64,000 nt of DNA. It comes from Paraspadella gotoi (Eukaryota; Chaetognatha). The position numbers and the translations under genes were made by a program. The notes under the pieces are model-generated. The model saw only the letters and a list, made by a program, of their open reading frames with translations, did not search any database and was not told where the DNA came from. The stretch lies in NCBI GenBank assembly GCA_051294375.1, contig CM119267.1:2987631-3051630 (forward strand), read 5' to 3'. Shown one piece after another: positions 12,053 through 23,690 of the stretch. Numbering within the stretch: the stretch's first letter is position 1; each line of letters opens with the position of its first letter.

Positions 12053-13878
12053 CTCCACAATTTGCAATTCCGTTCTTGTTTTCAAAATTTTTCTTGTTTC
12101 CTTCTTCTCTGCCTCCTTCTTACTGCCCCTTTCCATCACTTACCATTTCTTCCTTTAACCTTTGACTCTCATCCCGTTTTATTATATGGAAATTGTACAA
12201 ACTAATGTACAAGATTATTCATCATTTGAATAATTGGTTTAATCAGATCCTCCATCACTCTTCAGTAATGACATACGCAGGTTCCCTTCAACTTTCAAAA
12301 TGCACTCAAGAACTTTCCTATCAGGTAAGTGTTAAACCATTTAACGACTCGTTCAATTGCAATATAAATCGTTTTAAATTCGGAATTCAACAAGGTTGAT
12401 TTCAGTACAATACAGGAGCATCAAAAAAGCTACGTCTAAAAAAACAGAAACAAAGTTAAGATGCGGTGAAAACCAACGCACCGAAGACAAGACAAAGGTC
12501 CAAATTAAAGAAGATCACTCCCTTGATTTGACTCTTCTCCTTTGATGGCGCCCCTCCGTTTTAATTTTAATTAATTCTCATCTTTCCCCGCATTCCTCCC
12601 ATTATAATTTTTAGAACCTCCCCTTTGTTCTCATCAGCATTTTTTTTTTCTAATCTCGTTTTATTTTAATTCTATATCTCTCCTCCATTGATCCATTTTC
12701 TCTATTGCCTTTCCCCTTTGTGCCCCCCCTATTCCCCCCCGCCCCTCATTTTCCTCCTTTTTGTTTCCTCCTTTTTCTTTCTCCTTTCGTACAATCAACT
12801 TTTTCCTCCCAGTGAGTCGTATCGCTGGTATGCCCTCCACTTGGCTGTATGTTCTCTCAGGGGTTCGCTTCTGCCGCGACAAACGGATCTATCTCTTTCC
12901 ATCACCCTCTGCCTAACACCTCCTCCTCCTCACTGTCGCCCACCTGGGTTCCTTATCAGCCCATCGTATAACCGGCCCAATCTTGCCACGTGGAAGGGAA
13001 CTTTCTCTTCGGTGAACCTGAATTCCATGCCCATTGAAAGCTAACGCGTTAAGAGATGCCGGTGCCGGAGAGACGAGACGAGAGGAGAGTAGGAAGAGAG
13101 ACGAGAGAAGCGAGAGAGAAGAGAGAGAGAAGGAGAAGAGAGAGAGACGAGAGAGAGAGAGTTAAGGGGGAGGAAGCATGATATGGTCGACAGCCGGAAC
13201 GACGCTGCGCGATGTTTTGCGAGATAAGTAACTTTGTTCATCCGGTGAATTTTTCTTTATGTTTGTGGGTCCGCGGGAAGGGCCAGGGACGCAGGGATGG
13301 AGGAGGAGGAGGGGGGAAGAGGAGGAGAAGGAGGGATGGCAAGATTGAGCTTAATTTTCCTATTTTTATTCACCCTTAATGCATGGGCAACGTTAAAGTT
13401 AATTTTTTTTTTATTTAACAGATTGGGTTGAAAGGCTATAGAGTACGGTGACAGGCACGTGCGGACATCGCGAAATTTATGGAGATAGGTTGCGCGTGGT
13501 TATGCGTTAGGGACTTGGCTCTGTGCATTACCCGCCGTTAGGGTTATAAAGGCTTATACGTAGTTATGGGATTAATATAGGCGGTTTCAGGTATGGTAGG
13601 GGATTTAACGGATCTTGGGTTTAAGAGGTTTAGGAATTAGGTATTAGGAATCCGTGTTATTATAGGTAAAAAAGTATTTTGGCATTGAATTATAAATTGA
13701 TAAATTAACATTTGGGCCACTCTTCCCGGAAAAGGAGGAAGAGCAGGAAGAGAGTTTGGAAGTACAAGGGAGAAGACAATAGAATATAAAGGTGGAATAA
13801 AAGGAAAGCGGAGTCGGAATTTTTCGAAGGTCGCGTGGAAGGCGCAGAAAAAAACGAAAAAAAAAGGAACAAGGCGAT
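12053..13878. other. Noisy copy of 17980-19470
   Basis: Includes relics of R330 (about 12215-12360), the 125-bp repeat (about 12375-12500), pyrimidine tracts, GA repeats (13080-13165) and the telomere-like inverted-repeat element (about 13350-13735). No independent gene is seen. Confidence 0.6.
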
Positions 13879-13903
13879 NNNNNNNNNNNNNNNNNNNNNN
13901 NNN
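13879..13903. other. 25-N gap between the two copies
   Basis: Exactly 25 Ns, a fixed placeholder size. Only one other gap in the window has this size (32992-33016). It separates the end of the noisy copy from the start of the clean one. Confidence 0.95.
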
Positions 13904-14004
13904 TTGATAACTCTGTCGGTAACCGAAATTAGTCTCCTCTTCATCAATGACGTAGCTCGCTTCGAGGTCGCAAGTTTCGTTCGAAATCTCCTCGATTTCC
14001 AAAC
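13904..14004 (-). CDS. Internal exon of an unknown minus-strand gene
   Basis: Minus strand: the acceptor TTTATATTATAG is followed by two leftover bases, then LEIEEISNETCDLEASYVID, EEETNFGYRQSYQ, and the gap. The leading two bases complete a Gly codon with the single base left by the exon at 14372-14484, so the two exons join in phase as KWRREG-LEIEEIS. The peptide is strongly acidic. The continuation is visible only in the noisy copy at 4617-4715, where it becomes a coiled-coil-like C-terminus. I do not recognise the protein. Confidence 0.6.
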
Positions 14005-14371
14005 CTATAATATAAATATAGTATAAATATAGTATAAATTAGAAGAATATTTTGCAAATTACGTTTCTCTTTCCCTTTCCCCGTTTGCCTATGGCTATGG
14101 TAGGTTAAGCCTGAGGCCTCCATCCCTCTCACAAGATAATATGGAGCTGGCAATATCCTGCAAGACACTCTCCGCATTCAATCAAGAATCTCTTTCACTG
14201 GTTTATTAACTCTCTTTGCTTTCCTTTCACATAAGTTTCAGTTGGTTCGAAGAATTACCAATTGTACAGCACAAAGGCATCAAAATACAAAGATGAAAAT
14301 ATGAAATACTTTAAAATAAGTATAACGATTAACCAATACAATGTTATTTATCGTCCTCCCTTCGCCCCCAC

Positions 14372-14484
14372 CTTCTCGGCGCCATTTTTGGACGAAGCGG
14401 TTGTAGCAGTTCCTCATAGAGGGCGGGAGAGTCGTTGCGTCGATGGGCGGGAGTTTTATCCTTTCCGTTTCTCGGTCATAAACT
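14372..14484 (-). CDS. Internal exon of the unknown minus-strand gene
   Basis: Minus strand: a textbook acceptor (TTTTCTCCTCTTCTTCTAG) is followed by one leftover base, then VYDRETERIKLPPIDATT, LPPSMRNCYNRFVQKWRRE, then G before GTGGGG. Length 113 = 1 + 37 codons + 1. The upstream exon ends with two bases (CA), giving Gln at the junction (IIIGSLQ-VYDRETE). The downstream exon starts with two bases, giving Gly. Both junctions agree in phase, which chance frames would rarely do. GNRIIIGSLQVYDRET recalls a beta-propeller blade, but that is only an impression. Function unknown. Confidence 0.65.
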
Positions 14485-14593
14485 CTAGAAGAAGAGGAGA
14501 AAATGGAGGGCGTTTTAAATATTGGATGAACGATAAAAACCGAAATCAATGTTAAATGATCTTACCGTAGTGGAAAATTCACCTTTGTCTCAC

Positions 14594-14655
14594 TGGAGTG
14601 ACCCAATGATAATGCGGTTTCCAAGGGCGACGAGTGATGCGAAGTTCTGTCTCGC
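14594..14655 (-). CDS. Internal exon of the unknown minus-strand gene (cut by gap)
   Basis: Minus strand: from the gap edge the frame reads ARQNFASLVALGNRIIIGSL and ends with CA before GTGAGA, a strong donor. The missing upstream part (YHKNCGL, after a CT-rich acceptor) is present in the noisy copy at 5411-5492. The exon joins the exon at 14372-14484 in phase. Function unknown. Confidence 0.6.
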
Positions 14656-16138
14656 NNNNNNNNNNNNNNNNNNNNNNNNNNNNNNNNNNNNNNNNNNNNN
14701 NNNNNNNNNNNNNNNNNNNNNNNNNNNNNNNNNNNNNNNNNNNNNNNNNNNNNNNNNNNNNNNNNNNNNNNNNNNNNNNNNNNNNNNNNNNNNNNNNNNN
14801 NNNNNNNNNNNNNNNNNNNNNNNNNNNNNNNNNNNNNNNNNNNNNNNNNNNNNNNNNNNNNNNNNNNNNNNNNNNNNNNNNNNNNNNTTGTCTCGACGAA
14901 AAACCTAAAATTGGGAAGAAAAAAAAATTATGAGATACTTTAGTCAGCGACAAGAGAGATTTAGTTTTTCGTGGAGAGAGAGAGAGAGAGAGAGAGAGAG
15001 NNNNNNNNNNNNNNNNNNNNNNNNNNNNNNNNNNNNNNNNNNNNNNNNNNNNNNNNNNNNNNNNNNNNNNNNNNNNNNNNNNNNNNNNNNNNNNNNNNNN
15101 NNNNNNNNNNNNNNNNNNNNNNNNNNNNNNNNNNNNNNNNNNNNNNNNNNNNNNNNNNNNNNNNNNNNNNNNNNNNNNNNNNNNNNNNNNNNNNNNNNNN
15201 NNNNNNNNNNNNNNNNNNNNNNNNNNNNNNNNNNNCCGCCGTTGACCAACTCCGGCGTTGGAAAATGAACCAGATGTTCGAGGCCGAGTGGCGGCGCCAT
15301 GGGTTCCAAGGTGGCGACGCGTCGCGGAAATCCCCCGTGGCGTCGGTTCATGTTGGCGCGGATGTTGTTCAAAGTTTTGACGCCCATATTGACGCCGGCG
15401 AGAAAGTGAGGTTTGGCGGGCGCCGCTCCTCCGCCGGCGTCTTTTCCCGCGTTATTCATTTTATCTCTTTTCGTATTTTTAACATTTATTTGTTTTTTTC
15501 GCTCAAATAATTCGTCAACTTTTTTTCTTCTCTTTATTCTGATTCTTAATCGGTTCGGGTTCGTTTCTTCGTCATATTCTTTTTTTTTTTTTTTNNNNNN
15601 NNNNNNNNNNNNNNNNNNNNNNNNNNNNNNNNNNNNNNNNNNNNNNNNNNNNNNNNNNNNNNNNNNNNNNNNNNNNNNNNNNNNNNNNNNNNNNNNNNNN
15701 NNNNNNNNNNNNNNNNNNNNNNNNNNNNNNNNNNNNNNNNNNNNNNNNNNNNNNNNNNNNNNNNNNNNNNNNNNNNNNNNNNNNNNNNNNNNNNNNNNNN
15801 NNNNNNNNNNNNNNNNNNNNNNNNNNNNNNNNNNNNNNNNNNNNNNNNNNNNNNNNNNNNNNNNNNNNNNNNNNNNNNNNNNNNNNNNNNNNNNNNNNNN
15901 NNNNNNNNNNNNNNNNNNNNNNNNNNNNNNNNNNNNNNNNNNNNNNNNNNNNNNNNNNNNNNNNNNNNNNNNNNNNNNNNNNNNNNNNNNNNNNNNNNNN
16001 NNNNNNNNNNNNNNNNNNNNNNNNNNNNNNNNNNNNNNNNNNNNNNNNNNNNNNNNNNNNNNNNNNNNNNNNNNNNNNNNNNNNNNNNNNNNNNNNNNNN
16101 NNNNNNNNNNNNNNNNNNNNNNNNNNNNNNNNNNNNNN
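14656..16138. other. Three gaps with repeat islands
   Basis: Ns at 14656-14887, 15001-15235 and 15595-16138. Between them lie one unit of the 260-bp GA-bearing repeat (14888-15000) and the exon-like island 15236-15594. The last gap is flanked by a T run and by (CGT)n. Confidence 0.9.
15236..15405 (-). CDS. Putative 5' exon (both strands open)
   Basis: On the minus strand an ATG in an excellent context (GAACCCATGGCG, ATG at 15300-15298) opens MAPPLGLEHLVHFPTP and ELVNG. It runs into the gap. The noisy copy continues GGK then GT. An in-frame extension upstream reads NMNRRHGGFPRRVATLEP. Position and strand fit the first exon of the gene whose later exons lie at 14655-13904. The plus strand is equally open and protein-like (VDQLRRWKMNQMFEAEWRRH, then AHIDAGEK before GTGAGG at 15406), so strand choice rests on context only. 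Confidence 0.35.
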
Positions 16139-16496
16139 TCTTCGTCGTCGTCGTCGCCATCGTCGTCGCCGCCAACGAAAATCGCAGACTACGCCCTCTA
16201 TCCCTTTGTTCCTTTGTTCGGATATTTAATTTATCGACCCCGGCGAATTATGCAGATGTTTTTAAGCACGAGCCGTATCTACTATTAATAGTAGCGATAT
16301 ATATATTCCGAAAAGACTATTGATGGTAATAAAGCCGTCTTTGTTTACTCCACGCTTTTGAAAGGATTTTCTTAATAATGTTAGAATTTGAAATTTCATT
16401 TTTGTATTCAATGATACTTGATACTTGTAAATTGTAAATTCCATAAATTAACTTTAATAACTAAATCGAGAAGACTTTTCCGCCTCGTTTCCGCCG
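16139..16496. other. No supported gene
   Basis: (CGT)n tail of the gap, then AT-rich sequence with a (TA)n patch near 16305. Confidence 0.5.
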
Positions 16497-16639
16497 TCAG
16501 TCGCTTTCCATTTTGCTGTAAGAAGACTGTGCGTGCTCGCCGCCGCCGCAGCCGCCACCTCCGCCGCCGCCGCCGCCGCCACCGCCGCCACCGCTGTCGT
16601 CGTCATCACTTTCCCTCGCTGGTGAAAAGTCGCATGTGG
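16497..16639 (-). CDS. Putative last exon, Gly-rich C-terminus
   Basis: Minus strand: a possible acceptor CCGAATGAG is followed by two leftover bases, then TCDFSPARESDDDS, a run of 13 Gly (GGC/GGT/GGA codons), then CGGGEHAQSSYSKMESD and TGA. The polyGly comes from a (GGC)n-like repeat, so the call depends on the flanking unique residues. It could be the end of the gene that includes 17432-17536, which also is acidic, but phase requires at least one more exon between them. Function unknown. Confidence 0.35.
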
Positions 16640-17431
16640 CTCATTCGGTTGGATTTAAAAAATATATAAATAATGAAGCGGCTGTCCTGTGGCTGTTACT
16701 GCGGCTGCGGTTGGTGCTGTTGCTGCCAGGTTCTAACGGCCACATTTGCGGTAACGCTTATCTTCTATGCAACATGAGACATGAGACAAAACTACAATGA
16801 AATATCTGAATATTAATTGGAAAAATAAATTATGCATTATTAAACCATAAAAAAGTATTGCTAAAATTGCTAAAATAAGACTTTATAAAAACCGTATCAA
16901 ATGATATGAGAAATAATCTAAACTGCTACAATATGTAAATGAGTGTGAAGAAATAAATCTTTGTTTGACGCTTGACGCTTGTACACTTTTGAATGATAAT
17001 ATTGAGGCGACATCGTCACAATTCTTCAGCTTCTCCTCACTTTTATTATTACTTTTCGTCTTCTACAGTATAATTATTAAAGTTTACATTTAACAACGAA
17101 GTAATTTAAAGAAAAAGTTATCATTACCAGCCACTGTTTTACACCAATATTTATTTGACGAAAGGAAAACTATCAATATTTCGAGGTTCTATATAACATA
17201 GACCAAAAAAAATCTTAAGTGACATTTTTTCCCCAAAATTTCGCAAAATAATTGATAACTTATTCTTTCATCTTTTTCATCTGACACTGACTGAATGAGC
17301 TGTCCAGGGCCTCAGTGTGTCATGATGACATACCTCGACGAGCGTAAAAATAATATGCAAAATTATTCAAAAAAAAAAAAAAAGAAAGAAAAAGAAAAAA
17401 AAGAAAAAAAAGGAAAAGTTCTCTGTGACAA
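16640..17431. other. AT-rich non-coding stretch
   Basis: Presumed intron. It contains A-rich runs near 17370-17410 and no supported exon. Confidence 0.5.
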
Positions 17432-17536
17432 CCTTTGTCACATTTTTCACACTCAATTGAGAATCATCTTCATTTTCACGCCCGTCGTCGTCTTCGTGGT
17501 CGTCTTCGCCGTTCACATCGGCAAGACTGGTCCCGC
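17432..17536 (-). CDS. Acidic internal exon, unknown product
   Basis: Minus strand: the acceptor ATGGCAATTAG is followed by two leftover bases, then GTSLADVNGEDDHEDDDG, RENEDDSQLSVKNVTK, then GTTGTC as donor. The 34 codons are dominated by Asp and Glu, with a non-repetitive core (TSLADVNG, SQLSVKNVTK), which favours real coding over a trinucleotide repeat. The noisy copy at 11455-11560 has the same segment with indels. The family is not recognised. The plus strand is also open but very hydrophobic (VVVFVVVF), as expected for the antisense of Asp codons. Confidence 0.5.
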
Positions 17537-17646
17537 CTAATTGCCATTTTTCAATATTATCACCGATCCTGTCATTAGCGTCGTCGTCATCATCGTTTCG
17601 CTTCTCTCGTTTCTCTTCACTTCACTTTTTCTTTTTTCTTTTTTTA

Positions 17647-17977
17647 GTTGCGCCGCGAGCAACTCTGTGAGACGCTTTTCGGTCGGTCTGTCGGTCGGTT
17701 GCTCGGTCGTTATGTCTATCCGTCAGTCTGTCCCACTTAAAAATGCTCATAACTCGCCTATAGTTGGTTGCTCTAAGACAGGTAAAAACATTAAATCTAA
17801 GTTACTGCTAGCGCCGCCTTCAGGAAATCCTAAAAATATAAAGAATAAAAGACGAAAATCCGATGCAGTGTGTATCATAAATACACGGGATAAGAAAGTT
17901 ATTGCAGTCATGTAGTCATGTCATGTCAAGTCATATCACTAGAAATAAACGTGATCAGGCAGTCACTGCGACGCAAC
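17647..17977 (+). mobile_element. Inverted-repeat element, GTTGCGCCGC ends
   Basis: Starts GTTGCGCCGCGAGCAACTC and ends GCGACGCAAC. Internal CTGTCCCACTTAAAAATGCTC and GCTAGCGCCGCCTTCAG are shared with 26226 and 43603. No coding capacity; MITE-like. Confidence 0.7.
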
Positions 17978-18126
17978 CCACATTTGCATTTCCGTTCTTG
18001 TTTTCATTTTTCTTGTTTCCTTCTTCTCTGCCTCCTCTACTTACTCCCTCTTCTCCTTCACATTTCTTCCTTTAATCTTTGATCTCATCTCCGTTTTATT
18101 ATATGAAATTTGTACAAACAATATAA

Positions 18127-18275
18127 AGATTATTCATTCATTTGATAAATGGTTTAAGTCCTCCATCACTCTTACAAGATAATGACATAGCAGGTCCCTT
18201 CAAGCTTTCAATCAAGACTTTCCTATCAATGAAGTGTTAAACCATTTCAACGACTGTTTCAATTGCAATATAATG
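18127..18275 (-). mobile_element. R330 fragment
   Basis: Minus-strand match to the central R330 section (GCTTTCAATCAAGAC, TCTTACAAGATAATGACAT), diverged and truncated. Confidence 0.65.
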
Positions 18276-18395
18276 CGTTTTATTTCGAATTCAACAAGGT
18301 TGATTCAGTACATACAGGAGCATCAAAAAAGCTAAGTCTAAAAACAAAACAAAGTTAAAGATTGCGTGAAAACCACCACCACAGACAACAAAGGT
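18271..18395 (+). repeat. 125-bp interspersed repeat
   Basis: TGCGTTTTATTTCGAATTCA, AGGAGCATCAAAAAAGCTAA and AAAGATTGCGTGAAAAC recur in the same order at 46763-46890. Confidence 0.7.
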
Positions 18396-18399
18396 CCAA

Positions 18400-18821
18400 A
18401 TTAGGATCACTCCCTTATTTGATCTTTCCTCCTTTGATGGCGCCTCCGTTTTATTTTAATTATTCTTTCCTCCTTCCTCCCCATTATAATTTTTTTAAAC
18501 TCTCTTCCTTTGTTCTCATCAGCATTTTTTTTTCTAATCTCCGTTTTATTTTATTTAATCTCTCCTCCATTGATCTCAATTTTCTCTATTCTTTCCTTTC
18601 CTCCCTTTTTTTCCTCCCTTTTTCTTTCTTTATCAACTTTTTTCCTCCCATTTCCTTTCCTCCCCTTTGTATTTTTCTCTCTCTCTCATTTTCCACACTC
18701 CTCCTCCTCCTCCTCATCCTCCTTCGCCCCCCCTTTCCCCCATCGTCAACGCCATCTTGCCACGTGGGAAGAATTCTTCGTCCCTTGAATTCCATGCATT
18801 GATAAGTAACGCGTCGCGGGC

Positions 18822-18828
<7 letters not shown>
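18400..18828. other. Pyrimidine-rich stretch
   Basis: C/T-rich text. A minus-strand frame near 18750-18810 (LLINAWNSRDEEFFPRGKM) is open but lacks clear splice borders. Confidence 0.4.

Positions 18829-18897
<69 letters not shown>
18829..18897. repeat. (GA)n microsatellite
   Basis: About 34 uninterrupted GA units. Confidence 0.97.
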
Positions 18898-18900
<3 letters not shown>

Positions 18901-19068
18901 AAGGGGGGGAGGAAGCATGATATGGTCGACGGACGACGCGCGCGAGTTTTGCGAAAGTAACTTTTCATCCGGTGAATTTTCTTTATGTTGTGGTCCGCAG
19001 GGAAGGGCCAGGGACCAGGGATGGAGGAGGAGGAGGGGGAAGAGGAGGAAGAGGAGGAGATGGAAATT

Positions 19069-19372
19069 GAGCTTTATTTTCCTATTTTATCTTAAAGCAG
19101 GAATTAAGTTAATTTTTTTTTATTTAAAGATTGGGTTGAAGGTTAAGGTTAGGCATCGAGTTAGGGATTAGGTTCGTGGTTATGGTTAGGGACTTGGCTT
19201 GTGATTAGGGTTAGGGTTTAAGGTTACGAGTTTGGGTTAAGGGTTTAGGATTAGGGTTTAAGATTTGGTTAAGGTTTAGGATTAGGATTAGGAATCCGTA
19301 TTATTATTTAAAAAAGTATTTGGATTAAATATTAAAATTAAAATTAAATTGGGCCACTCTCGGAAATTTGAA
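19069..19372. mobile_element. Inverted-repeat element with TTAGGG-like core
   Basis: Left end GAGCTTTATTTTCCTATTTT, then ATCTTAAAGCAGGAATTAAG. The core (19130-19300) is degenerate TTAGGG/TTAAGG text. The right end is TTAAATTGGGCCACTCTC. It is the most diverged of the family seen at 55984-56310. Confidence 0.6.
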
Positions 19373-19974
19373 AGGAAAAAAGAACATAAAGGATAAAGGA
19401 AGACGGAAATAGCGAATGATTTTTACGAAGGTGCGGTAGGCGCAGAAAAAGAAAAAAAAAAGGAAAAGGTTGAGAAACGCGAGATGGATTTTCGCGAGAA
19501 TATGTAGGACTCTTGACATCGCGGACAAAGAGAGAACCGGTGGAATGTGGGGTAAGGACGAAGGAAAGGGAAAATTGGGGGGGGGTCAACCTTTCTTATT
19601 TAGCCCTTTTCTTACTGTTTGAGATCGAAGATAAAGAAAAAGGAAAAGAAAGAAAAATGGTAGTACAAAAATAAAAATAATATTGAAAAAAGCGAAGAAA
19701 GAAAGATAGACAGAAAAAAGAAAGAGAGAAAAAGAAAGAAAAAAAAACAGAAAAATTGTTCAAAACTCGAATTTCAAAATCGAATTTCAAATTTCTAGAA
19801 TGAATTCTCAGGACTTATCCTTGTGCTTTTTACTAAATTACTAACTAATCAATTTGACAATTATTGCGGGGTATGAGATATGAGATTCGAGAAGGAAGGG
19901 GTGACGACAAGGGGGCGTCGGGGGGGGGACAAAAGTGAGGGGAGGCGAAGGCGATTAGGAGGGGGGCTGAAGGG
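19373..19974. other. No supported gene
   Basis: A-rich and G-rich patches (GGGGGGG near 19580, 19920 and 19965). The homology to the noisy copy ends near 19470. Confidence 0.5.
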
Positions 19975-20390
19975 AGGCCTTATTTTTTTTTTCAGAACGC
20001 CCAGTTTTATCCGAATTTTGGAATTAAATTAATTTTTTAAATTAAAGATTAAATTTAATTTTTAGCCGTACGACGACGCGTTAATATCATTTGCATATTA
20101 GAGTTAATCGATTTTTATTACTAACCTTTTGACCCACCGGACCCACCGACTATGTATTTAATTTCCATTAAATATATGCCTGATCATATTTTGAAAGTCT
20201 TGTTAAAATCCGAATTCAGATTTAGGCTATTTTAAAGATTAAGGATTTGGCTAGGGATCAGGTTAGTGATTAAGGTTTAAGAGTTAGAGATTTGGGTTAG
20301 GAACTCGGGTTTAGGGTTAAATGTTTAGGGTTATGGTTCTGAATTAGTTAGGTTATGGATATAAATACGTATTTTAGATTAAATGAAATG
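19975..20390. mobile_element. TTAGGG-core element, interrupted by R330
   Basis: Left end CCTTATTTTTTTTTCAGAACGCCCAG, then ATCCGAATTTTGGAATTAAA (compare CTTAAATTCGGAATTAAA at 56018). The core at 20220-20360 is degenerate TTAGGG. The right end stops at TTAAATGAAATGGG, where R330 begins. Confidence 0.6.
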
Positions 20391-20731
20391 GGTACAACCA
20401 ATATAAAAATTATCCATTCATTTAATAAAAAAGCTATCTTGCCCCTGACTTTGGACAGGCTTTGGTGGTTTTAAGGCCTCCATCACTCTTACAAGATAAT
20501 GACAAAGCAGGTCCCTGTAAGCTTTCAATCAAGACTCTCTCACAGTCTCGTTTATTCACTCCCTGAGTACCTGGCTTCCATATCAATAAAGTGGTATAAT
20601 GTTTCAAAGAATGTTTCAATTGTATGAAAAGACCACTCCCTTAAGTATTAGATCGGAGAATACTATATTGTACTCCGCCCAGCATCAAAATACAAGAAGC
20701 TGAATTTTATGAAATTGGTACAACCAATATA
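20391..20731 (-). mobile_element. R330 repeat, full unit plus start of a second
   Basis: Minus strand. Begins GGTACAACCAATATAAAAAT, contains all R330 blocks, passes AGCATCAAAATACAAGAAGC, and then repeats GAAATTGGTACAACCAATAT. The repeated end at both borders indicates a tandem arrangement. Confidence 0.8.
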
Positions 20732-22680
20732 TATATATATACAACCAGTAAAAATATTAGAGTTTAAATTAAATTCTATAATAAACCGACAGAAATGGGG
20801 AAATCTCGCTAAAGAGAACCCAAAGTGGGGGGCGTGGGTAAGAGGAGAGAGGGACGAGGCAGGCTGGCGTCGGATTGAAGGCGTCCTACTCGATGATCTT
20901 TACAGGCGGGNNNNNNNNNNNNNNNNNNNNNNNNNNNNNNNNNNNNNNNNNNNNNNNNNNNNNNNNNNNNNNNNNNNNNNNNNNNNNNNNNNNNNNNNNN
21001 NNNNNNNNNNNNNNNNNNNNNNNNNNNNNNNNNNNNNNNNNNNNNNNNNNNNNNNNNNNNNNNNNNNNNNNNNNNNCATTCGGATACGCCGCGCCCGCCG
21101 TGGCCGCCGGGGCCGCTGGGCCGCTGAGCCGCCCCGCCGCCGGGCCGGTGCCCCTAGGGATATCCGGGTTTTACTGTAAATCCTTTCCTCCTGAGCCGAA
21201 TTTCGCTTCGTCGAATTCGTTGAAATGAAGGGAAGGAGANNNNNNNNNNNNNNNNNNNNNNNNNNNNNNNNNNNNNNNNNNNNNNNNNNNNNNNNNNNNN
21301 NNNNNNNNNNNNNNNNNNNNNNNNNNNNNNNNNNNNNNNNNNNNNNNNNNNNNNNNNNNNNNNNNNNNNNNNNNNNNNNNNNNNNNNNNNNNNNNNNNNN
21401 NNNNNNNNNNNNNNNNNNNNNNNNNNNNNNNNNNNNNNNNNNNNNNNNNNNNNNNNNNNNNNNNNNNNNNNNNNNNNNNNNNNNNNNNGGGGGGGAAGAA
21501 GGAAGAGAAGAATATGATAGGGAATTAGAGAGGATGAGGAAGAGGAGAAGAAAGAGGAAGAAAAAAAAAGAAGGAAGAGAAGAGGAAAGAATGAGAAAAG
21601 TAGGACTGGATTTAGTCTAAAAAAATTTGCGAATAACTCGATAAGATAAATTAGAAAGACACAAGTTTTTAATAATATATAATATATAATATATAATATA
21701 TAATATAATAACTCGATAAGATAAATTAGAAAGACACAAGTTTTTAATAAAGAGAACGAGAAAAGGGAAAGGTTACTTAACATAAGTAAACATTAAATTA
21801 ATTTTATGATTTTATGATATGATAAACGTCCAGTACTTTGCTATAAGATGGGAGGAAGCAAATTTAAATATATATCGCGAAGGGACGCGGGGTTGTGAAT
21901 CTGGGGAGGGGACGCGGTTGTTAGTGGGGATTGAGATGGTGACAGAAATAGACGCANNNNNNNNNNNNNNNNNNNNNNNNNNNNNNNNNNNNNNNNNNNN
22001 NNNNNNNNNNNNNNNNNNNNNNNNNNNNNNNNNNNNNNNNNNNNNNNNNNNNNNNNNNNNNNNNNNNNNNNNNNNNNNNNNNNNNNNNNNNNNNNNNNNN
22101 NNNNNNNNNNNNNNNNNNNNNNNNNNNNNNNNNNNNNNNNNNNNNNNNNNNNNNNNNNNNAGAGAGAGAGAGAGAGAGAGATCGTTAACGAGTGTCGAAC
22201 CGAAAACGAGAGAAACATACGCAATGAAGACAACGACGAAGCCAAAACTTTTATTAATAATAATATTATCATTATTTTCGAGTCACAATATGCATTCGTA
22301 GCATTCACAATTCTTTGTATGTAAATATTATCAGTATATTAAACAGTCTTATCGTTGCAACTAACGAGGTGGAGGAGGGAGAGACGGATTAAGAGTCGTA
22401 AGACGTAAACAGAGAAAACATATGGCGAAGTGCGTCGTGCGTAGTCGCCAACAGGATATTGTTAAGTGCACACCCTTGGAGTATGTACCGGAAATAAAGT
22501 ATTTCATTTAAAATATATTTATAGATTTTATTTATATTCGTTTATTCACGTATTGCTTAGCTACTAAGTACGTATAACAAATTTTCTCCTAAGGTTTTTC
22601 CATAGGTATTTATAATTTTTTTAAATAAAAAGCCAAGACGTCAAGATGTATTTGTTATAATTTTCCGGCTTAAATCTCGG
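20732..22680. other. Gap-rich, no supported gene
   Basis: Ns at 20911-21076, 21240-21488 and 21957-22160. A GC-rich island (21077-21160) encodes nothing convincing. A 42-bp direct duplication, TAACTCGATAAGATAAATTA onward, occurs at 21631 and 21706, separated by (AATAT)n. An AATAAA lies near 22495. Confidence 0.6.
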
Positions 22681-23044
22681 TGTGTGGGAACGAAAGAGTC
22701 TTTGTTTTTTTGTTTCTCCGGAGGCAGCGCCTCTATCCGACTTGGAACAACTCTNNNNNNNNNNNNNNNNNNNNNNNNNNNNNNNNNNNNNNNNNNNNNN
22801 NNNNNNNNNNNNNNNNNNNNNNNNNNNNNNNNNNNNNNNNNNNNNNNNNNNNNNNNNNNNNNNNNNNNNNNNNNNNNNNNNNNNNNNNNNNNNNNNNNNN
22901 NNNNNNNNNNNNNNNNNNNNNNNNNNNNNNNNNNNNNNNNNNNNNNNNNNNNNNNNNNNNNNNNNNNNNNNNNNNNNNNNNAAAAAAAAAGAAAAAAAAG
23001 AGTCGATGAAAGGAGAAAGAACTTGAGTGAAATTCAGACGAGAT

Positions 23045-23081
<37 letters not shown>

Positions 23082-23211
23082 NNNNNNNNNNNNNNNNNNN
23101 NNNNNNNNNNNNNNNNNNNNNNNNNNNNNNNNNNNNNNNNNNNNNNNNNNNNNNNNNNNNNNNNNNNNNNNNNNNNNNNNNNNNAGAGGGAGACCGCAGA
23201 GAAAGAGAGAG

Positions 23212-23248
<37 letters not shown>

Positions 23249-23282
23249 AGAGAAGAAGAGAGAGAGAGAGAGAGGAGACGAG

Positions 23283-23329
<47 letters not shown>

Positions 23330-23460
23330 AACATGGACAATACTCTCTCTCCCTCTCTCTCCTTCTCCCACTGAATCGGCGACAAAAGAGAAAATTTATT
23401 CTCTCAGAAAGGGTGTGTCCCCGTGTCAAAGCCACGGCGGTCGCCCCGGGTTTCTTCACC
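22681..23460. repeat. Gaps flanked by (CT)n/(GA)n
   Basis: Ns at 22755-22981 and 23082-23184, with CT (23050-23081) and GA (23185-23325) tracts. A minus-strand frame at 23360-23459 (KKPGATAVALTRGHTLSER) is open but runs into GA repeat. Confidence 0.8.
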
Positions 23461-23587
23461 TCCCCTTACCTTTTTCCTTACCTTTCCTCGTTATTGCCTT
23501 TTTTTTACTTTTTTTCCTTCATCTGGTTCTTCATCTCCTTTCCATTCAATATTCATGAAGCACGCCCGGTTCCTACGCTGCTCTTTT

Positions 23588-23598
23588 CTTTTCTTTTC

Positions 23599-23688
<90 letters not shown>

Positions 23689-23690
23689 AT
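23588..23690. repeat. (CTTT)n microsatellite
   Basis: About 25 TTTC units in a pyrimidine-rich 350-bp stretch. Confidence 0.97.
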
